Assembly: GCA_907163345.1 (NCBI GenBank)
Contig: CAJQUN010000441.1
Span: 310,001 to 374,000 of the forward strand
Direction: 5' to 3'
Length of the DNA: 64,000 nucleotides
From: Haberlea rhodopensis
Lineage: Eukaryota; Streptophyta; Magnoliopsida; Lamiales; Gesneriaceae
A model generated the notes under the pieces. That model made no database searches and was not told where the DNA came from. It was given only the letters and a program-made list of their open reading frames with translations. Position numbers and translations under genes: made by a program. Of the stretch, positions 33,795 to 45,696 are shown piece after piece. Within the stretch, counting starts at the first letter, position 1, and every line of letters starts with the position of its first letter.

Positions 33795-36590
33795 GTGCCG
33801 AGACAGTATGGAGGTCAGCCTATGGGGCCACCTCAAGGGAAAGTCTATGCATTGACGAGGGAGCAGGCTTTAGCGGCTCCGGAGGAGGTTATAGCGGGTA
33901 CGTGTCTTTTATTTACGCACCCTGCTTTTATATTGATCGACACAGGTGCGTCACACTCTTTTGTGTCGACAAGTTTTGTGGAAAGGCACCACATATGCAC
34001 TTCTCCGTCGTCCACGCCTCTTATAGTCTCGACCCCCGCTGGAAGAAGTATGATTACTGATCGGATCATCTACGATGGCCTCATTTATTTTGAGGATAAA
34101 GAACTAAGGTCAGATTTGATTGTTCTGGGAATGTCAGACTTTGACTGCATTCTGGGCATTGATGTTCTGAACAGGTATCAGGCAGTTGTGAACTGCAGGC
34201 AGAGGACAGTACGGTTCAAATCTGATATGGGAGTTCCATGGACGTTCTATGGGGATGGTTCTCGCTCTAAGATTCCGTTGATATCTGCTGTCAAGATGGC
34301 GCAGTTGTTGGAACGAGGCCATACAGGATATCTCATATATGCAATTGATGTTACGGAAAAGAAAGAAGAAGTAAGAGTTGAGGATGTGCCTGTAGTGGCG
34401 GAGTTCCCTGATGTCTTTCCGGAGGAGATTCCCGGATTCCCACCGACGAGAGAGGTCGAGTTTGGGATTGAATTATTACCGGGGACGTCTGCCATTTCTC
34501 GTGCCCCTTATAGGATGGCACCAGCGGAGGTAAGGGAATTAAAGATTCAGTTACAAGAGCTCCTTGACAAGGGCTATATACGCCCTAGCGTATCACCCTG
34601 GGGAGCACCAGTTTTATTTGTGAAGAAGAAAGATGGTTCGATGCGTTTGTGCATCGATTACAGACAACTGAACAAAGCTATAGTGAAGAATAAGTACCCA
34701 CTTCCGAGGATCGATGACTTGTTTGATCAGTTGCAGGGTACGAGGCTCTACAGTAAGATCGATCTGAGGTCAGGGTACCATCAGATTCAAGTAAGGGAAG
34801 ATGATGTCCAGAAGACAGCCTTCAGGGCTAGGTATGGGCACTATGAATTCCTAGTCATGCCTTTTGGGGTGACAAATGCCCCGGTTGTTTTCATGAGTTT
34901 GATGAACAGGGTGTTCCAGCCATATTTGGATCAATTCGTCATAGCTTTCATTGACGATATACTCATCTACTCCCGGACCGAAGAAGATCATGTACGGCAC
35001 TTGAGGACAGTACTTCAGATCCTTAGGGATCATCAGTTGTATGCAAAGCTCAGCAAGTGCGAGTTCTGGCTGAGCAGTGTAGTATTCTTGGGTCATGTTA
35101 TATCTAGCAGCGGGATATCTGTGGATCCCAGGAAGATTGAAGCTGTGATGGAGTGGGCGGCACCCACTTCTGTACCCGAGATACGGAGTTTCCTTGGCTT
35201 AGCGTGTTATTACCAACGTTTTGTCGAGGGATTTTCTAAGATCGCTAAGCCGCTGACACAGCTGACTCAGAAAGGAGTCCCATTCTTTTGGTCCGAAGCT
35301 TGCGAGGAAAGCTTCCAAGAATTGAAACGTCATTTGACGACAGCGCCAGTGTTGGTGATTCCTTCTGAGAATAAGAAGTTTGCCTTGTACACGGATGCAT
35401 CATTGCAGGGTTTGGGCTGTGTATTGATGCAGGAAAAGCACGTGGTGGCTTATGCTTCGAGGCAGTTGAAGCCTCATGAGACCAGATACCCAGTCCATGA
35501 TCTGGAACTGGCGGCCATCATTTTCGCCTTGAAGATTTGGCGTCATTATCTTTATGGTACGACGTTTACCATCTATACGGACCATAAGAGCCTGAAATTT
35601 CTATTCACTCAGGCTGAACTGAATATACGTCAAAGAAGATGGATGGATTTTCTCAAGGATTATGACTGTGAGATTGAGTACCATCCGGGTAAAGCAAATT
35701 TGATAGCAGACGCCTTAAGTCGGAAGGTGAAGAGTACTGCTGAAGACGCTATGTGTTTATCAGCGATGATGACTTCTTATTGCCATCTGGGCTATGATTT
35801 TGATGTGGACACGTCGCCGGTGCGAGTGTCGACCTTATTGGCCGAGCCAGACGTATTTGAGGCTATCAGGAAAGCCCAGAGGTTAGATGATGAAGTTCAG
35901 AGATGGTCATCGATAGTACTTCGAGGTCAGCCAACAAAGTTTAGAGTACATGAAGATGATTCTTTAAGACTGGACAACCGATGGGTAGTCCCAAATGCGC
36001 CGGGATTGCGTAAAGGAATCTTAGAACGAGCTCATAGTAGCCGGTTCAGTATCCACCCCGGAGGAAGAAAGATGTATAAGGACCTGAGTGGTCAATTCTG
36101 GTGGAGACGCATGAAGCGTGATGTGATCACTTTTGTTAAGAGATGTTTGATCTGCCAGCAAGTAAAGGCAGAAAGGCAGAGGCCTGGTGGCGAGCTGAAG
36201 AGCTTGGAGGTACCTAAGTGGAAGTGGGAGCACATATCTATGGACTTCGTGACCCACTTGCCAAGGTCGGCCTCTGGATTTGATGCGATCTGGGTGATCG
36301 TGGATAGGCTGACAAAGGTAGCTCATTTCATCCCTTACAACATGACTTTCACATATTTAAATATGGCCCAATTATATGTACGGGATGTAGTGAGGTTGCA
36401 TGGGGTTCCAGTCTCGATCGTGTCTGACAGAGACCCAAGGTTTACTTCTCATTTCTGGGAGGGTCTCCAGACAGCTTTGGGCACCGAGGTGAGACTGAGT
36501 ACAGCTTATCACCCTCAGACAGACGGCCAAACGGGGCGTACTATTCAGACGCTCGAAGATATGCTGAGGGCATGTGTTTTGGAGTTTGAT
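33795..36590 (+). pseudogene. GYP-3 protease, RT, RNase H and integrase core (first part of split pol)
   Basis: A long undamaged frame: protease DTGAS (codons from 33939), RT with RLCIDYRQLN, SKIDLRSGYHQI and FIDDIL (Asp codons from 34953), RNase H with YTDASLQGLGCVLMQ, YTDHKSLKFLF and DALSRK, then integrase with HSSRFSIHPGG...CLICQQVK, first Asp in SMDFVTHLP and second Asp in SIVSDRDPRF. The third catalytic position reads TDGQTGRTIQ where the family has Glu after TDGQ(S/T), so integrase should be inactive. LARD-3 interrupts after LEFD at 36590; the open frame to 36632 beyond this is LTR sequence. Confidence 0.94.
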
Positions 36591-39081
36591 TGTGATGACC
36601 AGAAATTATGGATGTTAATCCCGGAGTGTTAATAACCCGTAAAGTTGTTTTACGCGGCAATTGGAGTTTAATCGAAGTGTTGAGCCTTCTGGGCTCGTCT
36701 ATTTGAGTAGTTGGGATCGTGGGATCCCGAGGTTGAGATCATATTCTCATTTCGGTAAAAACCTGTGAGTTGGGTTTTTAGTGTGACTCAGAATCTCGGG
36801 TGCTTGGTGTGGGCACCGGTAGGGGGTTTTTGAGTTAGAGAGAGAATTTTTGAAAACATATGATTTTTAATGAATCATGATGTATTTGTGGGGCTATTAG
36901 TATTTTGGGGTATTTTTGCTATAAATACCATTTGAACCCGAGATTTTAATGGGAAAAATCATTTCAGCCCCTTTCCTCCTCTCTCTCCCGTAGCCGCGCT
37001 GCTTCCCGTTTTTTTCCCCAGACCCACGCCGCTTCAGGCGCTTCGCCCGCCGCCGTTCGGCGCGTGCGACCCGCCGCCGGCTTCGTCTCGTCGAGGCGCA
37101 GCTATCCCCTCCATCAATTCGAAGTTTCGTCGCGTGTTGAAGTCGGATTTCGCTGGAATGCGCCGATCCCCAATTTCTAGGGTTCTTCGATTTTGGTCCG
37201 ATTTCTTCCGATTTTCGATTGGGTAACCTCCCTTGCCCCTTTTTCGTCGTTGTTGTGTTATTCCCTGCCATTTTTGTGTTCGATTTGTTCGAATTATTGC
37301 TGTTGGTGGGATTGGTTCGAATTTTTGGATGTATGGGTGAAGTGGGTTCGAAAATTGTGATTTTTGGCAGGGTGTGGCGATTCTTGTTATGGGTCGTTTA
37401 TTACATGCCTTAGTTGTATAAGGATGCTTATTGTGTTCGAATTTTAGGGGTTTGGATTTCGAATTTTGGGGGTTTGGCATGTGGGGCGATTATTCACGTT
37501 GTTGATTGGTTAATTCATATTTTAGATGAATTATGGTGTTTATTTGGGCTCGAATTGTGGAGTGAGGGTTCGAAAAATTATTGGGGAGATCTTGAGCAAT
37601 TTTCGTTGATGTCTCATTCGATTTTCCCTCCCTGCATGTACTCTACCCCGGGTCCTTGAAATGGTTAATTGTCGTGTGTTGACAATATTTTTTAGGGTTA
37701 TGGGTGTGCTTGAGCATGGGTTGCATGTTCGTAAATAATTGTGAATTATTTATCGTGTTAGCACATCGTTCCTCGGAGCATGGAACTCGAGCAAGGTCTG
37801 GCTCGGACTTCGGAGATTTAAGGTACGTGCGACGTACGAGCATTACTTTGTATGAGAGCATTTGTGAAATGCATAATGTATATTGACTTCATCGATGGTT
37901 GTGCGCATGGCTATATTTATGTGTTGATATATATGGGGTACTGGGCCTATATGACTATTGTACGGCATTTGAGATGCCTGAGAATGATCGTGGGATCATG
38001 TACTCATTATAAGACATGTGAGATGTCTAGGTATAATGGAAAATTGGTAAAATAAATGCTAGGCATTTGAGCTATTATGATTGATAGCGAAATTGAGAAA
38101 TCAGTACTAGATATTGAGATATCTATATTTGTATGTATAATGAACTTGGAATCATTGATTATTGATACTTGAGAATCAGGCATGCTATGAGTTAAATCAA
38201 TGTGTTGATTTACTGATTTATGAGATTTGATGAGTTTGATGATTGTGAGAACAGGGACAGTACACGGAATCCCGGATGAGGATGTTGCCATCCAGGGAGT
38301 ATCATTTAAAATTCATTAATATTTACTTGTGTTGTAAATTATGAATTTCATTATTGTGATTATGAGATTTCGTGTATTGGTATGCTCACCCCGTTGGGGC
38401 TGTCTCTGTTGGGGCAGGTGAACAGGTGCATCGATGGCTATGGAGCTGGGCTCGAGCTGTTGATTGGATGCACTCACATGATCGTGGTACCAGGGCTTGA
38501 TGGAGCACGGTATCGTATAGAGTACTTATATACACCCGAGGTTTATATACACATTTATGATGCTCGCTTGTGAGCATGGATATTCATGTATATGGGTTGT
38601 ATATAAAGGCATGAGCCTTTCTCTCTTTCATTATATGTTGCATGCAATTGTGGTAGAATTGCTAATGATATGAGAGTCGTTAGTGTATTATGTGGGTGTT
38701 GAAACCCACTTTTGTTGTCTTATGTGTGGTGTCTTCCCTGGCTGGGAATTTACTTTGTGTTCAGTATTCTGTTGGGTATTGTGTATTCCCTGGCCGGGAA
38801 TTATATTATGTGATGTGCTTTTGTTTTGGGATAGCTCAATTTACGGGGAGACTCTGTCCAAATTTTTATATAAAAGTCCATAATGTGAAAAGTGGCAAAA
38901 TGGGGATGGTAATGGGCAACTCTATGAGTCTATATGTTAGTAGAGATGATCTTATAACGTTGTATATTAAAGGAATTTTGTAAGCATCATTTGAGCTTCC
39001 CGATTGACTTTTTATTGAAAGCATGTGCCACACATAATGGTTAATACACTAATTAAGGGTTAAGGGCTTGGGGTCCTTACA
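36591..39081 (+). repeat. LARD-3 5' LTR
   Basis: TGTGATGACCAG to ggggtccttaca. TATAAATA at 36920-36927, followed by a CT-rich and then GC-rich stretch to about 37160. Donor-like TGG|GTAACC lies near 37224. Six TTCGAA palindromes follow between 37288 and 37574. GTACGT/ACGTAC hairpin at 37823-37837. Paired near-palindromes at 38734-38748 and 38786-38800. Confidence 0.92.
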
Positions 39082-39085
39082 TTAG

Positions 39086-39097
39086 TGGTATCAGAGC
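39086..39097 (+). other. Primer-binding site of LARD-3
   Basis: TGGTATCAGAGC four bases after the LTR end. Confidence 0.92.
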
Positions 39098-39559
39098 AGT
39101 GGTTAGCTCTTTGGGGCTGTTGAGGGCCTAAAACATGCTGATAGGGATGGGTAGCACATATTTATGCATGATAGTAGCTAGTGTTGTGTGACACAACTAT
39201 TTTGCTTATGTGCATTCGTGATATGTGATCATAGTGAAACGATTGTATGTCATGACATCTATAGAATCCTAATATAACCTGTTGATTATGATTGTGAGTT
39301 GTGACACAGGGACAACCAGGTGGAGCATATCGAAATGCATTGGGATACAGGAAGTACTTTGTACTCATAGTTTATGCATTTACTCATTATAATCATATTG
39401 TGGGAATATGGATTATTGTATGCTCATGGGTTGTGATTGTTCCTGTAGGAACACTATGATGCGAAAGGCTAAGGCCATGGTTGAAAGACACGAAACGGTA
39501 ACCTGCATTTTATATACATCATGGATTTATACATTGTGGATGTATGTGTACATGTAGTG

Positions 39560-39990
39560 ATGATTTTAATGCTTTGCCGCCAAATGTCGAAGCGAGGGGT
39601 GGGAGCGCCGCATGTCGCATTTGAGCGAGGTGCATTAAAATACACTCATGATGATGTATGTTGGTATATGGATTATGCTTTGTGATGCAGGTATGGATGA
39701 AATACTTGGTGAATATCCCATGAGTCATTGTTATGGATGAGTGATGATTTTAAATGCTTGCCGCTATTTATTATTTTGTGCCGCTAAAATGTGAAGCGAG
39801 GGGTGGGAGCGCCGCATGTCACATTGAAGCGTGGTTAGCATATGAGGCGAGGAAAGAATATTTGCCGCTAAAATGTGAGGCGAGGGGTGGGAGTACCGCA
39901 TGTCCATTTAAGCGAGGTTATTCTATGCCGCCTATATGTGAAGCGAGGGGTGGGAGTACCGCATGTTTTATTTGAGCGAGGGGCATTAAA
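39560..39990. repeat. Irregular hairpin repeats in LARD-3 leader
   Basis: Units such as AAGCGAGGGGTGGGAGCGCCGC recur every 50-60 bp. Closely similar units occur inside the GYP-5 LTR (61720-61910) and in reverse in SOLO-4 (54830-55020). Confidence 0.75.
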
Positions 39991-40021
39991 ATACACTACC
40001 GTGACAATGACTAGGGATCGG

Positions 40022-40552
40022 CTATATTGACTGGCGATGGTTCTTGCCGCCATGTATATTGATAGCGATGGTTCATGCCGCTATATTGACTGGCGATGGT
40101 TCTTGCCGCCATGTATATTGATAGCGATGGTTCATGCCGCTATATTGACTGGCGATGGTTCTTGCCGCCATGTATATTGATAGCGATGGTTCATGCCGCT
40201 ATATTGACTGGCGATGGTTCTTGCCGCCATGTATATTGATAGCGATGGTTCATGCCGCTATATTGACTGGCGATGGTTCTTGCCGCCATGTATATTGATA
40301 GCGATGGTTCATGCCGCTATATTGACTGGCGATGGTTCTTGCCGCCATGTATATTGATAGCGATGGTTCATGCCGCTATATTGACTGGCGATGGTTCTTG
40401 CCGCCATGGATATGGATAGCGATGGTTCATTCCGCTATATTGACTGGCGATGGTTCTTGCCGCCATGTATATGGATAGCGATGGTTCATTCAGCTATATT
40501 GACTGGCGATGGTTCTTGCCGCCATGTATATGGATAGCGATGCCTCTTTCCG
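40022..40552. repeat. 59-bp tandem array, nine copies (LARD-3)
   Basis: Copies start at 40022, 40081, 40140, 40199, 40258, 40317, 40376, 40435 and 40494. The first six are almost identical. Each holds two hairpins, TGGCG...CGCCA and ATAGCG...CGCTAT, with the same ATGGTTC(A/T)TGC loop. Confidence 0.95.
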
Positions 40553-43183
40553 CTATTATGTGGACGATGATTCATGCTCAGGTGTATAGCGAGGTTTCAT
40601 GCCACTTATTATATGACGAGGTGTCATGCCGTCGATTCTATAGCGATGGATTGTGCCGCTATGTGTTCAGCACAGGATTTTGCCGCCTTCGAGCGATGGG
40701 TGCTGACTACGTACTATTATCGAGCGACGGAGACAGGTATGCCGCTATATTGATAGCGATGAGGTATGGCATATTACTTGTGTTAGCATTATTGTGGATA
40801 CTATGTGTTGCTATATATATGCCATGTGTTTGACGATGAGATTATGGATGTCGTGTATTGCCATGTACCGTCGTATGTTTGACGATGTTAGTCGGATGTC
40901 ATATGTTGACATATGCCGTCATGGGATGACGATGACATAGTTGATGTTCTATGTAGACGTGTGGCGTCGTTTTGATGATTAATACATTTATGTTATGTAT
41001 TTGGTTATATGGTTTGAGTGCCTTGGTGGGCACATGGTAGTGTCTGAGTCACTAGTTGACGAGACCATTATGCCGAGCAAGTTGCTCGAGGAACTATTGG
41101 GTGCGCCGTATAGGAATTATACCGCAGCACATATTCGAAGTATAATTGTCGAGCAATGATACCCTTGGGTATGCTCGTTGGTTTGGCTAGGGCCAAGTGA
41201 TTGGTGGTAAGAGTAGTCATTGAGGAAACTACTCGCTTGTGTTGTGATGTAGGGTAGACATGGTTGCACCCACCCTGAGGGTGTGGGATAAGTCTTAACG
41301 GACTATGATTGCATCATAAGTGAGCAAGGACACCGGGTTGTCCATTGTGCTTGGTATTTTAGAGATATGCTGGGCGATGACCCACAACTCTAATAATTCG
41401 TACGTTATGGTATACCGGATTGGGACGTGTGTCACGTCGATAAGCTGGTACGAGCCTATGGAGACAGTTCTTTGCTAGCCAGATATCGTGGTACTGATAT
41501 AGTGTGATTGTTGGAGCCATGATACTGCACGATGGAACCGAGTTTGGTGAATCGTATGATGATACGATGAAAGCTTTTGGCAGGCTTTTGATTGTCCCTT
41601 TGTAGCATGATGTTGAGGCATGTGACACCCCATGAGAACGTTTTTACGTCTATTGTTTTGAGGGATTTGTCTGGGGCAGCTCATAATGTTGGAGTACTAA
41701 CAAGAGAGTCATCAGGTCGTTATTGACTCGATCTGAGGGAACCCGTGCATTTGGGATGCAATGGGTGTTATTGTATCCAGTTTTCCGAACAGTGGTTCGA
41801 GACTTGTGGATCTCGAGTTCGATGGCACTCCCCTTGTGGGGAAGAAGGTAGTATTATACCCATTTGGAAATCTTTGAAAGATTCGGTAAGTTGGTACGTG
41901 TAGTGTTGATTTTGGGAATCACACCGTGTTGTTGATCGTCAATTATCATCCTCCTCTGGATGGGGAATAACTCAGAATTGACAGTTGTGTTTGGGACTTA
42001 GGGGTATGTTGTAGATACCCGAGCCAAGTGCATTGAGTATGCATGTGATGTCAGTGCTTAGACAGGTATACCGGTGAGTGTACGGACGCCAGTTATTGAT
42101 TTCCTTTTTGTCAAGCATAGAGTTATGCTATTTTTGGATGGTTAAATCTCTGATGAGAGATATGGAACACCTTGAGATTGGGAATCTCCATGGCACGATG
42201 ATTATGAGGGATAATCGTGAAGTTAGTTGACTTCCCTTGAGGAGGGATTATCTTGTGTGGGTTGAGATGTTCCCTGGTTGGTGTTTCCCTTCGAGTTATA
42301 CGATAGCCTTCCCAAGTTTGGATTGTTAAATCCTAGGATTATCAAGGGATGGCAGGAATTCGGATTTATTGGGTGTCGCTGTCGACACAAGCGTTGAGGA
42401 TGCAATGTGTTTATTGCATGTCCTTCCAAGATTTGAACTCTGTGGAGTCTCGATGGTTTACTTATGATCAGGATGTGATCCTTGGAATATCCGGAGGTGG
42501 ACATCTTGTGAGATGTCTTTTGTGTGAATCTGTGGCCGTGAGTTGCCCAAATTGAGTTGCAATGATGCGACTGCTCATTTGATGGAGGAGGTTTGGAAGT
42601 GGAAACCAGGCTTGGTATGTGTACACCGTGGTATGCTAATGTTTCCCTCGTAATGATGTGTATTAGACATCGTGAGTCATATTAAAGATGTCATTGGATG
42701 ATATCTACGATAGAATCGGGAGCGATTCGAATCCTTGCAGTTTCAGTTGACTAACTGCTTTTGGATTATTAGCGTTGAGTGGTGCTGACGCTCTTTGACG
42801 TTATGATGGATTTGGAAGTCTATTCCACTCCAGAGATTGACACGAGGTCAACGTTCTCACGGTTGAGGTGTCATTCATGATGCGTTCTTACTAAGTGGTA
42901 TTAGAACGAAGGATGACTGTCCGATCTACGGTCGTAAATATTGGTTGTTTTGCAGTCATGAGGGACTGACTTTTGGGATGAACCGCATCGAGGTATGTTT
43001 TGCCTCTTGGGTGATATGTTGGTTTTGGTAAGTCGCTCTGTTTCAGAGTTTGAAGAGAGGTAAGTTTCCTCGTGGTTTTTAAGACGATTCTGATATGTTC
43101 AGGAATCGAGGTTATGACTTCATGTTGTTGTGTAGCCCGGGTGTTACGTGATACACCGGTGCTAATTTCGAGGACGAAATTCT

Positions 43184-43198
43184 TTTAGTGGGGGATAT
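43184..43198 (+). other. Polypurine tract of LARD-3
   Basis: TTTAGTGGGGGATAT immediately before the 3' LTR; identical in LARD-1. Confidence 0.85.
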
Positions 43199-45696
43199 TG
43201 TGATGACCAGAAATTATGGATGTTAATCCCGGAGTGTTAATAACCCGTAAAGTTGTTTTACGTGGCAATTGGAGTTTAATCGAAGTGTTGAGCCTTCTGG
43301 GCTCGTCTATTTGAGTAGTTGGGATCGTGGGATCCCGAGGTTGAGATCGTATTCTCATTTCGGTGAAAACCTGTGAGTTGGGTTTTTAGTGTGACTCAGA
43401 ATCTCGGGTGCTTGGTGTGGGCACCGGTAGGGGGTTTTTTGAGTTAGAGAGAGAATTTTTGAAAACAGATGATTTTTAATGAATCATGATGTATTTGTGG
43501 GGCTATTAGTATTTTGGGGTATTTTTGCTATAAATACCATTTGAACCCGAGATTTTAATGGGAAAAATCATTTCAGCCCCTTTCCTCCTCTCTCTCCCGT
43601 AGCCGCGTTGCTTCCCGTTTTTTCCCCAGACCCACGCCGCTTCATGCGCTTCGCCCGCCGCCGTCCGGCCGCCGTTCGGCGCGTGCGACCCGCCGCCGGC
43701 TTCGTCTCGTCGAGGCGCAGCTATCCCCTCCATCAATTCGAAGTTTCGTCGCGTGTTGAAGTCGGATTTCGCTGGAATGCGCCGATCCTCAATTTCTAGT
43801 CTTCGATTTTGGTCCGATTTCTTCCGATTTTCGATTGGGTAACCTCCCTTGCCCCTTTTTCGTCGTTGTTGTGTTATTCCCTGCCATTTTTGTGTTCGAT
43901 TTGTTCGAATTATTGCTGTTGGTGGGATTGGTTCGAATTTTTGGATGTATGGGTGAAGTGGGTTCGACAATTGTGATTTTTGGCAAGGGTGTGGCGATTC
44001 TTGTTATGGGTCGTTTATTACATGCCTTAGTTGTATAAGGATGCTTATTGTGTTCGAATTTTAGGGGTTTGGATTTCGAATTTTGGGGGTTTGGCATGTG
44101 GGGCGATTATTCATGTTGTTGATTGGTTAATTCATATTTTAGATGAATTATGGTGTTTATTTGGGCTCGAATTGTGGAGTGAGGGTTCGAAAAATTATTG
44201 GGGAGATCTTGAGCAATTTTCGTTGATGTCTCATTCGATTTTCCCTCCCTGCATGTACTCTACCCCGGGTCCTTGAAATGGTTAATTGTCGTGTGTTGAC
44301 AATATTTTTGAGGGTTATGGGTGTGCTTGAGCATGGGTTGCATGTTCGTAAATAATTGTGAATTATTTATCGTGTTAGCACATCGTTCCTCGGAGCATGG
44401 AACTCGAGCAAGGTTTGGCTCGAACTTCGGAGATTTAAGGTACGTGCGACGTACGAGCATTACTTTGTATGAGAGCATTTGTGAAATGCATAATGTATAT
44501 TGACTTCATCGATGGTTGTGCGCATGGCTATATTTATGTGTTGATATATATGGGGTACTGGGCCTATATGACTATTGTACGGCATTTGAGATGCCTGAGA
44601 ATGATCGTGGGATCATGTACTCATTATAAGACATGTGAGATGTCTAGGTATAATGGAAAATTGGTAAAATAAATGCTAGGCATTTGAGCTATTATGATTG
44701 ATAGCGAAATTGAGAAATCAGTACTAGATATTGAGATATCTATATTTGTATGTATAATGAACTTGGAATCATTGATTATTGATACTTGAGAATCAGGCAT
44801 GCTATGAGTTAAATCAATGTGTTGATTTACTGATTTATGAGATTTGATGAGTTTGATGATTGTGAGAACAGGGACAGTACACGGAATCCCGGATGAGGAT
44901 GTTGCCATCCAGGGAGTATCATTTAAAATTCATTAATATTTACTTGTGTTGTAAATTATGAATTTCATTATTGTGATTATGAGATTTCGTGTATTGGTAT
45001 GCTCACCCCGTTGGGGCTGTCTCTGTTGGGGCAGGTGAACAGGTGCATCGATGGCTATGGAGCTGGGCTCGAGCTGTTGATTGGATGCACTCACAGGATC
45101 GTGGTACCAGGGCTTGATGGAGCACGGTATCGTATAGAGTACTTATATACACCCGAGGTTTATATACACATTTATGATGCTCGCTTGTGAGCATGAATAT
45201 TCATGTATATGGGTTGTATATAAAGGCATGAGCCTTTCTCTCTTTCATTATATGTTGCATGCAATTGTGGTAGAATTGCTAATGATATGAGAGTCGTTAG
45301 TGTATTATGTGGGTGTTGAAACCCACTTTTGTTGTCTTATGTGTGGTGTCTTCCCTGGCTGGGAATTTACTTTGTGTTCAGTATTCTGTTGGGTATTGTG
45401 TATTCCCTGGCCGGGAATCATATTATGTGATGTGCTTTTGTTTTGGGATAGCTCAATTTACGGGGAGACTCTGCCCAAATTTTTATAAAAGTCCATAATG
45501 TGAAAAGTGGCAAAATGGGGATGGTAATGGGCAACTCTATGAGTCTATATGTTAGTAGAGATGATCTTATAACGTTGTATATTAAAGGAATTTTGTAAGC
45601 ATCATTTGAGCTTCCCGATTGACTTTTTATTGAAAGCATGTGCCACACATAATGGTTAATACACTAATTAAGGGTTAAGGGCTTGGGGTCCTTACA
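43199..45696 (+). repeat. LARD-3 3' LTR
   Basis: 2498 bp, near identical to 36591-39081; one visible difference is an extra GCCGCCGTCCG-like unit near 43660. TATAAATA at 43529-43536, GTACGT hairpin at 44440-44454, paired near-palindromes at 45351-45365 and 45403-45417. Confidence 0.93.

Larger units (their letters stand above)
39082..43198 (+). other. LARD-3 internal region, non-coding
   Basis: Leader (39082-39560), hairpin repeats (39560-40980), then about 2.2 kb of non-repetitive sequence (41000-43140) that aligns with 2640-3930 plus 5950-7050 of LARD-1 in reverse. Reading all frames of the last part gave no capsid, RT or integrase motif. The frame at 42349-42555 is preserved in LARD-1 at the nucleotide level but has no known domain. 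A TTTCGAGGACGAAATT block (43167-43182) precedes the polypurine tract. Confidence 0.75.
36591..45696 (+). mobile_element. LARD-3: complete non-coding LTR retrotransposon in GYP-3 integrase
   Basis: Flanked by the perfect duplication TTGAT (36586-36590 and 45697-45701). Two LTRs of 2491 and 2498 bp that differ at few places, PBS, 4.1-kb internal region and polypurine tract. No protein domain was recognised on either strand, so it is a LARD that moved with borrowed enzymes. It is the intact counterpart of LARD-1. Confidence 0.93.

Noticed and set aside
40022..40552. Regular repeat array resembling a CRISPR array
   Set aside because: The 59-bp units are contiguous near-identical tandem copies without unique spacers, in a plant retroelement leader.
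42349..42555. 68-residue frame conserved in LARD-1 (3269-3475, minus) and LARD-3
   Set aside because: Five amino-acid differences fit general divergence of the two non-coding copies; no domain and the neighbouring frames are equally conserved.
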